Source of the DNA: Pseudanabaena sp.
GTDB taxonomy: Bacteria > Cyanobacteriota > Cyanobacteriia > Pseudanabaenales > Pseudanabaenaceae
Length of the DNA: 64,000 bases
Direction: 5' to 3'
Assembly: GCA_003249035.1 (NCBI GenBank)
Contig: QBMK01000003.1
Location: forward strand, 1 to 64,000
Made by a program: the position numbers and the translations under genes. Below the pieces are notes generated by a model. That model was not told the origin of the DNA and made no database searches. It worked only from the letters and a program-made list of their open reading frames with translations. Positions within the stretch are counted from its first letter, which is position 1. Each line of letters opens with the position of its first letter. Shown one piece after another: positions 34,748 through 44,342 of this stretch.

Positions 34748-35008
34748 CTAGCTTTGACGATTGATTTCTTGTAATAGCCATTCGTCAACCGGTTGCCCAT
34801 CTTTACGAGTAAGTTCTATCTCTACAATTAAAGAAGACTTTGCACCCACTGGAGCCATTTTTTGATGGAAGCGAATTATATAATCTTTGGGGCTATGATT
34901 ACGCTCTTTCAGCCAGTCTTGAACTTTGAGTTCGGCAAAGAGAGATTGACCTTGCTCAAACATTCGAGCAACTTGCATTCTGATCGTAAAAGGATTGACT
35001 TGTGGCAT
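34748..35008 (-). CDS. Small conserved hypothetical protein
   Basis: 86 residues, charged and soluble, no signal peptide or membrane segment. Runs such as ARMFEQGQSLFAELKVQDWL and DYIIRFHQKMAP look like a helix-strand arrangement. I do not recognise the family. It lies 45 bp upstream of mltA on the same strand, so it may be the first gene of that operon. Confidence 0.6.
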   Translation of the reverse strand: MPQVNPFTIRMQVARMFEQGQSLFAELKVQDWLKERNHSPKDYIIRFHQKMAPVGAKSSLIVEIELTRKDGQPVDEWLLQEINRQS

Positions 35009-35053
35009 AAATTTCTCTATTCATGACAAGCAGCATTTTGCGCCACCTGTTAT

Positions 35054-36355
35054 TTATTTTTTTAATACAAGATAATACAACTCACCTTCGCCTTTAATCA
35101 GACCTGCTCTTTGCTTAGCCCGATCGCCTGTCCCCATAAAAATATCTACTCGCCCCGCACCACGAATCGCACCGCCAGTATCTTGATCGAGAACAAAGCG
35201 TTGCACTTGGCGCAATTCGAGCTTACCCGTCATAGGGTTTTCAAAGGGAACTTCAGTGCGAATTAAGGCAATACCACCAGCAGGAAAAATCTTTTTGTCA
35301 GTGGCAATCGATCTCTCTGGAATGACTGGCACGCCTATGCTACCAGTTGCAGGTCTACCATTAGTTTCGCGAAAAAAGACAAAACTAGGATTGCGATTTA
35401 GATACTTAGTTAAATCTTGGGGATTTTTTTGGAAATATTCAATCAGGGTTTGCAAAGTTACATCTTCGAGACGCATTTTGCCATCACGGACGATCTCGGC
35501 TCCAACTGAACGATAGGGTTGATCGGTTTTACCTGCATAACCAATGGTTAATGAATTGCCATCTGGCAGTTCAAATCTCGCCGAGCCTTGGACATGCACT
35601 AAGAAAGCTTGGAAGAGATCGCTTAACCAAGCGATTTCTAACCCTGCCATTTGCTTACTTCCTTCGAGCATGGCACGAGTAGGATGGGGCGATCGCCATT
35701 GAGCAAAGTTAGGAGGCAATCTATAAAGCGGGTATTTAAATTCATCGGTACGAGTACGGCTAGCTTTATATACAGCCTCGTAATAGCCTGTATATTGAAC
35801 GCCACCATTACCATCACGCCCTACTGACTGATAAAGATCAAATTCACGGTTTACGGCTTGCTGTAGATCTTTAGCAGTGCGAGACACTTGTACGAGCCGA
35901 CGAAACCTTACCAAGCTCCTTTCCATAAGATCTTGACTAATTCCTGCGATAGGATAGCGCTTTGCTGCTGATGGAGTGCGGATATATTGAATGCTATTGT
36001 CAATCGCTTGCAGGAGATTTTGGCGATCGCTCTCCAATAGATCATCGCTGAGATCAAGGGCGAGAGGATTAACCACACGCGGTGAGAGGGGGAGAATGGC
36101 TTGAGCAGGTTTCAGTTCCGCAGCTTCAGCTGGTCTTTGAAAATCGGTTTGCATATAACAGGGTGGCACAGCACAGATCAACCCTACCCAAGTTGCAAAT
36201 AAGACATCCCCACCGCGAGAAAATTGCGATGCCCAAGATTTCTGCTTTGGCGATCGCTTAGTTTTGCCTAATTGGTCATATTTACTTTTACCGAACCTAT
36301 GGGAACCAGTCACCCTTGAAAACTCCTCACAAAATAATCTTAAATGTTCGATCAT
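35054..36355 (-). CDS. mltA: Membrane-bound lytic murein transglycosylase A
   Basis: 433 residues. Cleaves the MurNAc-GlcNAc bond of peptidoglycan forming 1,6-anhydro ends. The MltA domain covers the middle (QYTGYYEAVYKASRTR, FKYPLYRLPP) and the C-terminal 3D domain carries the conserved Asp cluster (LDQDTGGAIRGAGRVDIF, then GTGDRA). A basic, hydrophobic N-terminal region (residues about 50-65) may be a membrane anchor. The ATG at 36353-36355 overlaps the stop codon of the glycosyltransferase gene by one base, so I prefer it over the preceding TTG. Confidence 0.9.
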   Translation of the reverse strand: MIEHLRLFCEEFSRVTGSHRFGKSKYDQLGKTKRSPKQKSWASQFSRGGDVLFATWVGLICAVPPCYMQTDFQRPAEAAELKPAQAILPLSPRVVNPLALDLSDDLLESDRQNLLQAIDNSIQYIRTPSAAKRYPIAGISQDLMERSLVRFRRLVQVSRTAKDLQQAVNREFDLYQSVGRDGNGGVQYTGYYEAVYKASRTRTDEFKYPLYRLPPNFAQWRSPHPTRAMLEGSKQMAGLEIAWLSDLFQAFLVHVQGSARFELPDGNSLTIGYAGKTDQPYRSVGAEIVRDGKMRLEDVTLQTLIEYFQKNPQDLTKYLNRNPSFVFFRETNGRPATGSIGVPVIPERSIATDKKIFPAGGIALIRTEVPFENPMTGKLELRQVQRFVLDQDTGGAIRGAGRVDIFMGTGDRAKQRAGLIKGEGELYYLVLKK

Positions 36356-37092
36356 CAATACTTGACGTTAATACTAGCTTTTTGTTCGTACAAACGATTA
36401 AGCGATCGCGGATCAATATTGAGGTGGTAGCAAATCTTTAACCACTGGTTGAGCATAGCATGACGATATATTCCTCTCTGGTGAAAGCGTCTTGCGGAGG
36501 TAATAACCTTGCCTTGAGCCAACACTGGCTTCGAAAATTGGCATAGGCGATCGCTTAACACCGTATCTTCAAAAATATCGAGATCGGGGACATTGCCAAT
36601 TTCAGCTAATACTTGGCGATTAATAAACGGACAATGATCGAGATAAACAATGCCTTTATGCTTAACTCGAACGTTGTTAGAGTACCAAGACGTAAAATTT
36701 AATAGCCAATGAGAAAAGTCAAAGCTATGGCTAAATGCGCCCCAATTCTCGTCTGATTGTATAGCTTGCTCAATTAGCTGTATGGCAATCTGCTCAGGTA
36801 AGAGCGTTGCGGGGTGATGTAGCAAAATTATGTCGCCCGTACTGACAGCGATACCTTCATTTAGTCTCTGGGCACGATTTTTGGCAAGCGATCGCACAAC
36901 TTGAATTTCAGGTGATCGCAATGCATATTCTTCCAAGACTGATTCAGTTCCATCATTACTGGCACTCACCACAGCAATAATTTCTTTCGTGGAGTTTTGG
37001 GGGACTAATTGGTTAACTAAATTAGTGAGAATGCGGTCTAAATATCCATGGCGAATTTCATTGAGACAGGGCAGAATTATTGACAATCGCAT
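36355..37092 (-). CDS. Glycosyltransferase family 2
   Basis: About 245 residues from ATG 37090-37092 (AGGTGA upstream), which avoids the 34-bp overlap of the longer frame from 37149. LSIILPCLNEIRHGYLDRIL at the N-terminus, VVSASNDGTESVLEEY (donor-sugar Asp), LLHHPATLLP replacing the usual DxD and DIFEDTVLSDRL (catalytic Asp) are GT-A features. The acceptor is unknown. It precedes mltA and follows the FHA genes, suggesting an envelope-polysaccharide cluster. Confidence 0.8.
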   Translation of the reverse strand: MRLSIILPCLNEIRHGYLDRILTNLVNQLVPQNSTKEIIAVVSASNDGTESVLEEYALRSPEIQVVRSLAKNRAQRLNEGIAVSTGDIILLHHPATLLPEQIAIQLIEQAIQSDENWGAFSHSFDFSHWLLNFTSWYSNNVRVKHKGIVYLDHCPFINRQVLAEIGNVPDLDIFEDTVLSDRLCQFSKPVLAQGKVITSARRFHQRGIYRHAMLNQWLKICYHLNIDPRSLNRLYEQKASINVKY

Positions 37093-37115
37093 AAATACAT
37101 CACCTGAACAGCATT

Positions 37116-39125
37116 CTAAGGGGCTTGATTCTTTACCCATTTTAACCATTGAGTAAGAGAGCTCAAGCCATTGAGATAACGCAATTGAGGAGTGCGAGAT
37201 GAAACTAAACTATCAACCGATCGCAACGCCGCATACTGCAAACCTAAAAAACTGTCAACTGCAGCATAGGAGCTACCCAAAGTTGCTGCTCCAGATGCAT
37301 AGACTCTACCACCACCATCATTACGCAATTCCGCAATCTCAAAATCATTAGTCACATTCAACCTTCCCAGAGCATTAACAGGAATGTTGTAACAATTGAG
37401 CAAATCAGCATAAAGGGGATTAGTTTCCACTTTTGCGTCTAAACCTGTTGCATCAATAATAAAGTCTGCCGTTAATTGCAAAATCCCTTCCATTTGGTGT
37501 GGGCGGATATAAGTAGCAGTGCGCCGATCTGGGAGTTGCTCCACCTTTTCTACTTCGCCAAAAGTAATTTGATACCAGCCTTCATTCAAACCAGATTTCA
37601 CAATATGTTTCCAGTCTCGGCGATCGGCGGTGGTTGTGCCGCCCCAATTTTTAAGCAAAGCTTGACGAACCTGCGGATCGGATTTTTCGAGTAGGGCGCG
37701 TAAATCTCCACCTCAACAAGCTTTTGGCCAGTTAAAAGGTTGAAATTCATAATGGTTATCAACAGTACGTTGAGCGCGACCATAACTATTACCTTGAGCT
37801 TTTGGCGATCGCATTAAGTGTAGGAGATTGATTTTTTGCTGTGGCGATCGCTGTCGTATTTCAGAAATACGTTGCACTATCCGCGAGGCAACAATGCCGC
37901 GCCCACGGATCAAAACCGTACCACCATGATTTTCTAAGTGCTGATAAATATGTTCATGCTCCTCATAGCCATTCACTACTGCTCGAAAGTCTTCAGTCTG
38001 ACTGCGATAGGCTTGCAGATCTGGCAAAAACTGAATAGCGGCATAGCCCACTGCTAAATGCAGATACTTCGCGACCAGAAAAGCATGATTGCCTTGCCCT
38101 AGAGAATAGGCGATCGCATAGCGCCCATCATCAGTTTTGCGTAGCGATCGCACCCGCCCATAACGATAAATTTTGTCCCAACCAATGCGACTAGCTTCGC
38201 GATCTATCGAATCGAAAACGTTACCAGATCTCGGCGTATAGGTTTCCGCTAAATCAGGTTCCGCAAAAACTTGCCAAAGATATTTGCAAGTTTTGTCAAT
38301 CTTACCTTGAGTGAAATCATGCCAAGCTTCTCGCCATGCATAGCTAGGAAATCCCCAAATATTATCTGGACAGGACTCAGAATTAGAGCGCAACCTTTCG
38401 TATAAGGGAATTTGCGAATTAAGACATAGCCGTTTGTACCGCGCATAGGGTTGAGGCTCCAGACCGAGTGCCACGATTTGATCGACAGCCACACCAAAAA
38501 TTCGCAGATAATCAGCCCAGATATAACTTCCCAATCCTCCGCCAATCGCCCCGTAAGTTGTCTCGTACACAGGTAGTCCTGTCTGATGCAAAGATTGCAC
38601 TTCCACCATTGGTAATTGAAAGAAGTTTGGTGGGAAATTAGAAGCGCTAGCTAAACTAGGTTGAGTGACATTCGCCTGAGGTAAACCTGTTTCGGGATTA
38701 AATAAAATTGTGGAAACTGTTGAAGCTAGTTTGACGCTGTTGCTTGGCGCTCCTGTGATAATTGTTTTACTTGTAGCAGACAAATCAAAGGCGATTGTAA
38801 TTTCATAGCGGCCAATTGTTAGCCGATCTCCACTTGACAGAACCTTGCAAAGTTCAACACTCCGATCGATCAAAATTCCATTGACTAACATTCCATTAGT
38901 ACTATTTTGATCGATAACTACAACATTTTCGCGATCGAATGCCAATAGAGCATGGTATCGCGATACTGAGCGATCGTTGAGTATCATCTGTTCTACTTGG
39001 TCGCCATCTATGCTTTGCGGCAGTGAAGTTGCATCTTTACCTATAGCGATTGGTAAATTTAAACGCAGAGACTGCGGATGATTGGTAGCTATTTCCAGCC
39101 AACTTAATTGAACAGAGATCTGCAT
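37116..39125 (-). pseudogene. FHA-domain FAD-dependent oxidoreductase with in-frame TGA
   Basis: The frame from ATG 39125 is open for 470 codons, meets TGA at 37713-37715, and continues in the same frame for another 199 codons to 37116; rejoined length is about 669 residues. Residues 1-120 form a FHA domain (SVSRYHALLAF, STNGMLVNGILID); the rest resembles an FAD-dependent oxidoreductase (YGAIGGGLGSYIWADYL, VLIRGRGIVASRIVQ, DFIIDATGLDA). TGA lies after FNWPKAC and before GGDLRALLEKSDPQ, where a Trp (TGG) would fit. Either a nonsense mutation or a split gene. FHA binds phosphothreonine. Confidence 0.75.
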
Positions 39126-39139
39126 ATCCTTGAAATTCT

Positions 39140-39622
39140 TTAGAGAATAGATTGAGACGGCAAAATACTGCTAGCTGCTCCCGCTAGCGAAGTGCCACAC
39201 CAAGGACATACTAATGTAATTCTTTCATAGGGCGAAATCTTGGCACATTTCAAATTTGGGCATTGCAAACCATAAACATGATTAGGATTAGCTTGAGTTG
39301 CTATAGGAGCATCAATATCAATTTTGGTGATTTGTAATATTTGTTGACCTAATGCGATCGCACTATTAGTGTTCAGTTCAATTTCTCCTTGCAATAAACT
39401 GCGACCATCGACGACTGGCGGATTAGATTCGCGCATACTTCTAATCCAAAAACTTTGTTTCTGTGGATCAAAATAAATCACCACATGTAATCCTGATACA
39501 GTTGGATGGGCCAAAACCAAATCACATCTTGCCGGATCTCGCCCAATTCGCACCATTGTTAGACCAATTTGATAACTTTTGGTAATTCCTGCCTCTACCC
39601 AAGACAATGTTAGTTTTGACAT
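39140..39622 (-). CDS. FHA-domain protein with zinc-ribbon-like tail
   Basis: 160 residues from ATG 39620-39622 (MSKLTLSWVEAGI); a longer frame from 39661 adds 13 unlikely residues. A FHA fold is visible: RIGRDPARCDLVLAHPTVSG, then LHVVIYFD and GRSLLQGEIELN. The tail has LQCPNLKCAKISPYERITL followed by CPWCG, four cysteines as in a zinc ribbon. It lies 14 bp upstream of the FHA-oxidoreductase gene, so both probably act in one phospho-dependent pathway. Confidence 0.78.
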   Translation of the reverse strand: MSKLTLSWVEAGITKSYQIGLTMVRIGRDPARCDLVLAHPTVSGLHVVIYFDPQKQSFWIRSMRESNPPVVDGRSLLQGEIELNTNSAIALGQQILQITKIDIDAPIATQANPNHVYGLQCPNLKCAKISPYERITLVCPWCGTSLAGAASSILPSQSIL

Positions 39623-39672
39623 AATTACTTTCAAAGCTGTTTGATTCCAAATATATAGCAAAAGATTAAGTT

Positions 39673-40113
39673 ATGACCCCCACATTAATCGGAAGATGGC
39701 AAACTCGGCTCTTACTTTTTGGCACATTGGGTGTGCTCGCAACTATTCCCTTTAGCCTTAATGGAGAAACTATCTATTTTCAGATACTATTAGCGATCGC
39801 ATTTTTAGGGTGTCTGTGGGATATTGCTTACAATCAATTACAAACTCTCCGTTGGGATCGTGATTGGTCTGCGATTATGCAATTAGCAGCGGGTATTTGG
39901 GAAGCCTTTTTCTTTTATGTTCCCTTCAAATTTTTGATCAGTAATATATTGAAAATTGGCTGGTTGAGTGCCGACATTCCCCTTGACAAATTTTTACTAC
40001 ACTATGTCTGTATCTGGCTAGCAGTCTTTACAGCATCTCAAACGCTCATGCGGATTATTTTTCCTCGTTGGCGATTTCATGGAGGCGAATGGATTTACAG
40101 TGCAAAGCGCTGA
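39673..40113 (+). CDS. Hypothetical membrane protein
   Basis: 146 residues with four hydrophobic segments at about 12-30, 34-52, 76-98 and 108-128 (for example LLLFGTLGVLATIPFSL). No motif identifies it. Transcribed divergently from the FHA cluster with a short shared promoter gap. The likely topology has both ends inside. Confidence 0.6.
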   Translation: MTPTLIGRWQTRLLLFGTLGVLATIPFSLNGETIYFQILLAIAFLGCLWDIAYNQLQTLRWDRDWSAIMQLAAGIWEAFFFYVPFKFLISNILKIGWLSADIPLDKFLLHYVCIWLAVFTASQTLMRIIFPRWRFHGGEWIYSAKR

Positions 40114-40432
40114 AATAAGAACCAAAATTTTGTAGCTATTTACGTTTATAGTTCTTGCCAATCGTACTAATACCAAAACACAAAATGGCTCCGCCATTTT
40201 GTGTTTTTCAAACCCTTACTGGGTTTGGTTTTTAATTCACAAAAGTGTCGTCACACTTTTGTGAATTGGTATAAGACATTTTTGTTCAGGCTAATAACGG
40301 ATGCGAAAAAACATTTCTTTAACAATGTAAAAGCAACAATACAGAGCGTTTTACTTTAGCTTCTTAAACTTATGTATTGCAGCCAATTATAGTAACATAG
40401 GCTTAAAGATCTGGTCAGAATTTTTTGCCTTT
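40114..40432. other. 319-bp gap containing a dispersed repeat
   Basis: Holds the repeat 40170-40272 and the presumed promoter of the DUF3177 gene. No gene is seen. Confidence 0.45.
40170..40272. repeat. Dispersed two-hairpin repeat, copy 2
   Basis: 103 bp with terminal inverted ATACCAA and TTGGTAT. First hairpin around CACAAAATGG at 40175-40207; AAACCC/GGGTTT in the middle; second hairpin AATTCACAAAAGTG with its complement at 40234-40267. Similar to 34556-34661. Confidence 0.65.
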
Positions 40433-41023
40433 ATGGATGCAACCCTTATTCGTCAACTTGTATGGCTAGACTATCGATTAGCTCTACTGTTTGTTTTTTT
40501 AATTCCCTTTGGCTTATTGATCTGGGCTTTGAGAAGTAAAAGTGAAGCAATAAAGCGATCGCTACTTTTATATTGGCGCGTTGCCAGTTTGGTACTGATT
40601 ACTATTTATTTAGCGATCGGTAGTTTAGGCATATCTTATATATCGGGAATTGTGGCTGCGATTTTAATCGTGTTTGCCCTTTGGTTTTGGCAAGATTTAA
40701 ATGAAGATATTGAGGCTTCGCATACAAGTCTAAAACCAATTTATTTGGGATGGCGCTGGGCAACGACTGTTTATTGCTTCTTGAGTGTAGTATTTCGACT
40801 CCTATTCTCTAATTGTGCGTTTATGAATGATGCACAACTAAGCAACATTTGCAAAATTTGGTTTGAACCCCCACTAAGTTTTAGCACCACGTTTCATAAC
40901 GGTTTCCCTGTCGAGAACTTAGCCTTTATAGGTGCTGTGGGTGGAATAGTCTATATGTTGTATTTATTTTCCTTTCTTGCTTTTAGCTTGCCAAAAACTG
41001 GTCGAATCGCTTTTCGTGACTAA
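40433..41023 (+). CDS. DUF3177 family membrane protein
   Basis: 196 residues, cyanobacterial DUF3177 family by overall sequence. Five hydrophobic segments: about 15-35, 47-66, 68-88, 108-128 and 165-188. The loop with NCAFMNDAQLSNICKIWFEP carries two cysteines on the probable periplasmic side. The function is unknown. It converges on nadK. Confidence 0.8.
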   Translation: MDATLIRQLVWLDYRLALLFVFLIPFGLLIWALRSKSEAIKRSLLLYWRVASLVLITIYLAIGSLGISYISGIVAAILIVFALWFWQDLNEDIEASHTSLKPIYLGWRWATTVYCFLSVVFRLLFSNCAFMNDAQLSNICKIWFEPPLSFSTTFHNGFPVENLAFIGAVGGIVYMLYLFSFLAFSLPKTGRIAFRD

Positions 41024-41050
41024 CTGCAGAGCTTTTCACTCCAAACTGAG

Positions 41051-41103
41051 CCAATAAAAATCAAACAAGGTTTGCGAAGCAAACCTTGTTTGATTTTTAT
41101 TGG
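41051..41103. terminator. 25-bp perfect hairpin with GAA triloop
   Basis: Arms 41051-41075 and 41079-41103; tip GC-GAA-GC. Lies between the convergent DUF3177 and nadK genes. Confidence 0.7.
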
Positions 41104-41138
41104 TTCGCAGACTAAAAGAAGCAGCTTTGCGCCCTCTT

Positions 41139-42068
41139 TTAGTTTCTGTATTGATTAGGGTAACGAACTCTAGCGCCTGTCCATAGAAGTTTTTGACGTA
41201 ACGCTTGATAGTAAGAATACTCTTCTCGTAAAACAATAAATTTGGCATGGCACTCCGACATCTGGATATCCACTCTCTGTCCAGGAAAAATTGACGTAGC
41301 CATGACTCCATCAGTCCATAGCTTTAGACTAAAGTCCTCAGTATCAAGCGGCCAGATGCTGACTGTTAATCTGGGTGGAATCACGATCGCCCGACTTGAT
41401 AAACTTAAAGGACAAATCGGCGTAATCGCGATCGCATGCATTCCTGAATGAACAATTGGCCCATTTGCTGCCACAGTATAAGAAGTCGAGCCAGTTGGGG
41501 TAGCCACAATTAACCCATCACCGTGGTATTGATCGACCACCTCACCATCGATCTCTAGCTCTAAGGATGAAGTGACCATGCGATCGGGCGAAGCTGGCTT
41601 CACGCACATCTCATTAAGACAGAGAAATGGGCCGCATGGCTGACCCAATCTAGTCCCTAAGCCCTCATCAACTGTGACTACCTTAGCTTCTAGCATCATT
41701 CGTTGCTCGATCGCAAAGCGATCGGACAAAAGACGTTCCCAAATTTCGACAGTATTTCCACATTCTTCAATCGAGTGGGTAAGAAATCCTAAATGTCCCC
41801 CGACATTAATCGCCAAAATCGGAACGGCAAGTTTTGCTAAATATCTAGCCGCACCCAAAGTTGCACCATCTCCACCCAGTACAACGGCAAGATCGATTTT
41901 GTGGTGCATCGATTCCAAAAACACAGGATAGGGATTATCAGTTGCTCCCGTTGGACCAATTAAGACCTTGACTCCGAGAGCTTCTAACTCATTGCTACAT
42001 CGCTCAGCCCATATTTTGCCAATTTGGCTACCAGACTTATAGGCAATAATTGCTTTACTAATCTTCAC
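41139..42068 (-). CDS. nadK: NAD kinase
   Basis: 309 residues. Phosphorylates NAD to NADP, an important supply step in photosynthetic cells. The GGDG catalytic motif is at 65-68 (VVLGGDGATLGAARY), followed by NVGGHLGFLTHS and the second conserved block DGLIVATPTGSTSYTVAANG. Cyanobacteria usually carry two nadK genes; this one has the ordinary length and all family motifs. ATG at 42066-42068. Confidence 0.92.
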   Translation of the reverse strand: MKISKAIIAYKSGSQIGKIWAERCSNELEALGVKVLIGPTGATDNPYPVFLESMHHKIDLAVVLGGDGATLGAARYLAKLAVPILAINVGGHLGFLTHSIEECGNTVEIWERLLSDRFAIEQRMMLEAKVVTVDEGLGTRLGQPCGPFLCLNEMCVKPASPDRMVTSSLELEIDGEVVDQYHGDGLIVATPTGSTSYTVAANGPIVHSGMHAIAITPICPLSLSSRAIVIPPRLTVSIWPLDTEDFSLKLWTDGVMATSIFPGQRVDIQMSECHAKFIVLREEYSYYQALRQKLLWTGARVRYPNQYRN

Positions 42069-42379
42069 AAATTCCCCTCAAATTGGGATTAATGGCTAGC
42101 GAAATTGGCGATACTTTGCCCTATCTAATTCTAAATCTAATTCTAAATCTCAATGTCAACTCTTACCGATCGCTCAAAGCAAGGTAGATCTAGAGAAAAA
42201 AAGCATTATGAAAGTGTCGCATTTAATTTTTAGAGGTGGCGTAATTTGTCTTTTGTTTAGTCAGACTTTGTCATAAATGTGGAAAATCTTTTTCAATTAA
42301 TAAAAATTAATGATACAAAAAACAAATTTCTGGGTTAAGATTTGACACTAGGTAAAATTCTTGGTGTGAAGGGTAAATC
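42069..42379. other. 311-bp intergenic gap
   Basis: Separates the divergent nadK and coiled-coil genes. It contains a 12-bp tandem duplication CTAATTCTAAAT at 42125-42148 and AT-rich promoter-like DNA. No gene. Confidence 0.45.
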
Positions 42380-43462
42380 ATGAGTCAGGCAGGATTTGGC
42401 GATTCATCATCACAAGAGAGCATTAGTCCATTGATGCCAGAGCCGCAAGCCCCGCTTCAGAGTGTATCTTCAAATGTACTCGGTGAGCCAACAACTCTGT
42501 TTAACTCCTTGCCTAGGCAAGTATTAGAACAAGAGCTACAGTTTTGCAATGAGCGTAGTCAGCAAGCGCAAGTTTTGTTGCGTCAAGCTCAAGAGCAGCT
42601 GCAACTGTCGCAGCTAGTCATCCAAAGACAGGAAACCCTCACACAAACTCTTCAGTCGCGCATCGACCAACTTGAGCGTGAATTGCAAGATGTTCATACC
42701 AATTGCGATGAATTGCGCGATCGCCTCAAGCGCCAACAACATCACACATCTCAACTAAAAGCTGCCCTCGAAAGATGCCTCGACACGTCAACGCCAGCGC
42801 CTAATGATATGGCTCTTTCGGCTCTAGAGTCTTGGTCGATCGCTAAGCTTTCTGATGAAAAAATTACTCCCGTTGAGACAATAAGCAATTCATCACTGCA
42901 AAATGTGGTCAAAATTGAACCCGCACCTCAACCAATCGATTTAGAAACTCCTCAAGAGCTTCAACCTTTTGCTACAGAGTCAAAACAATCTGAATTAATT
43001 GATGAGTCACTTCAGTTGACGATGCCCGATAAATCTCAATCAATTTCACAGCCAATTTCACCTTTGATTGTGAGACCTCATAAAGCTTCTCAAGGTTCAC
43101 CGATCGCCCCTAACTTACCTGCATTGCAGATCGATACGGAGCATAAGGATGAGCAAATCTTTAACTGGCGTATCGAAGCGAAACCAGAGCAACAGGCTAT
43201 TGCTGCCCAAAATATTAGCACTGACGATTCAACTGATTCTCCACTTTCTCCAATCTCGGCTGTGGTAACAAACTCGACAACGGTCTCCACCGTTGCTGCG
43301 CCGAAGTTTATGCAAGCTTTGTATGGCGCTCCTAATGTTGTTAATGCAGAGAAAAATGAAGACCCTCAATTAGCGATCGCCGATTCTAAGCATCGTAAAG
43401 CAGTGACTTCGCTAGCGGCTGTGCAACTTCCTCAGTTTCCCCCTTTGCCACGACGCCGATAA
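42380..43462 (+). CDS. Coiled-coil hypothetical protein
   Basis: 360 residues. About 45-145 is a long coiled coil rich in Gln/Leu (VLLRQAQEQLQLSQLVIQRQ). The rest is low-complexity, Ser/Pro/Gln-rich and probably disordered, ending in LPQFPPLPRRR. No enzyme motif. Such proteins often tether other proteins or localise to the cell centre or poles, but that is not shown here. The start is ATG 42380 with no strong RBS. Confidence 0.65.
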   Translation: MSQAGFGDSSSQESISPLMPEPQAPLQSVSSNVLGEPTTLFNSLPRQVLEQELQFCNERSQQAQVLLRQAQEQLQLSQLVIQRQETLTQTLQSRIDQLERELQDVHTNCDELRDRLKRQQHHTSQLKAALERCLDTSTPAPNDMALSALESWSIAKLSDEKITPVETISNSSLQNVVKIEPAPQPIDLETPQELQPFATESKQSELIDESLQLTMPDKSQSISQPISPLIVRPHKASQGSPIAPNLPALQIDTEHKDEQIFNWRIEAKPEQQAIAAQNISTDDSTDSPLSPISAVVTNSTTVSTVAAPKFMQALYGAPNVVNAEKNEDPQLAIADSKHRKAVTSLAAVQLPQFPPLPRRR

Positions 43463-43483
43463 ACCTAATAATTAAGGCTCTAA

Positions 43484-43626
43484 AGGTGTTTCGGGGAGGT
43501 CAAACATAATAAATGGCTCAATGCTTTTAATACTGGGTGTTTCAGACATCAAAGACCTCCGAGGCTAAAACTATTGCACATCAAGCATTTCAGCCATTTA
43601 AGCTAAAGCACCTCCCCGAAACACCT
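43484..43626. repeat. Foldback element upstream of ruvA
   Basis: 17-bp perfect arms at 43484-43500 (AGGTGTTTCGGGGAGGT) and 43610-43626. Inside, AAATGGCTCAATGCTT at 43511 mirrors AAGCATTTCAGCCATTT near 43583. The 143-bp unit ends 19 nt before the ruvA ATG. It is likely a MITE-like repeat or a structured leader. Confidence 0.5.
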
Positions 43627-43645
43627 ATTGAGCCATAATTAAATT

Positions 43646-44290
43646 ATGATTGGTTTCCTGCGTGGGGCAATTGCTGCCTGCAAAGCATCTGACAATGTTC
43701 GAAAAAATACACCTTCCTATTGGCTCACTCTTGATGTGCAGGGTGTTGGTTACGATATTCAAGTTACAGCAAGTACCGCGAATAAGTTGCCTCTCGTGGG
43801 TGAAGAGACCCAAATATTTACGCATCTGATCGTTCGCGAAGATCAAATGACCCTGTATGGGTTTGCAACTCTTGCAGAACGAGAATTGTTTCGCCAACTA
43901 ATCAGCGTTTCAGGAATAGGGCCTCAGGTTGGCTTAGCGTTACTAAATAGTTTAGGTATTCAAGATTTAGTTAAAGCAATCGTTTCAGGTAACACGCGAG
44001 TGTTGAGTTTAACCCCAGGAGTTGGCACGAAAACAGCTGAAAGGTTGGCACTAGAACTAAAGACAAAACTAGCGGATTGGCGCTTGGCTCAAGTTGGTGC
44101 GACAAGTTCAGTTGGTAGCGTAGTTAGTGTGGCTTTGCAGGAAGAAGTAGAGATGACCTTGTTAGCACTTGGTTACACACCAACAGAAATTAGTAATGCG
44201 CTGAATGCGATCACAAGTTTACCAATTCTCGCCAAAACTCAGGATATTGAGGCTTGGATTAAAGAAGCGATCGCATGGTTATCTCGTTAA
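43646..44290 (+). CDS. ruvA: Holliday junction DNA helicase subunit RuvA
   Basis: 214 residues. RuvA binds the four-way junction and loads RuvB. N-terminal OB fold (MIGFLRGAIAAC, LTLDVQGVGYDIQV), then helix-hairpin-helix domain II (ISVSGIGPQVGLALLNSLG, SLTPGVGTKTAERLALELK) and a C-terminal domain that contacts RuvB. Length is within the normal range. It stands apart from ruvB and ruvC here. Confidence 0.95.
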   Translation: MIGFLRGAIAACKASDNVRKNTPSYWLTLDVQGVGYDIQVTASTANKLPLVGEETQIFTHLIVREDQMTLYGFATLAERELFRQLISVSGIGPQVGLALLNSLGIQDLVKAIVSGNTRVLSLTPGVGTKTAERLALELKTKLADWRLAQVGATSSVGSVVSVALQEEVEMTLLALGYTPTEISNALNAITSLPILAKTQDIEAWIKEAIAWLSR

Positions 44291-44342
44291 GTTAAAGCTT
44301 AAAGTGCGATCGCATTTCACATACTTATCAACTGCTGAAGAT

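Noticed and set aside
41036-41311. Minus-strand ORF overlapping the nadK 3' end
   Set aside because: Runs through the intergenic hairpin and is a shadow of nadK.
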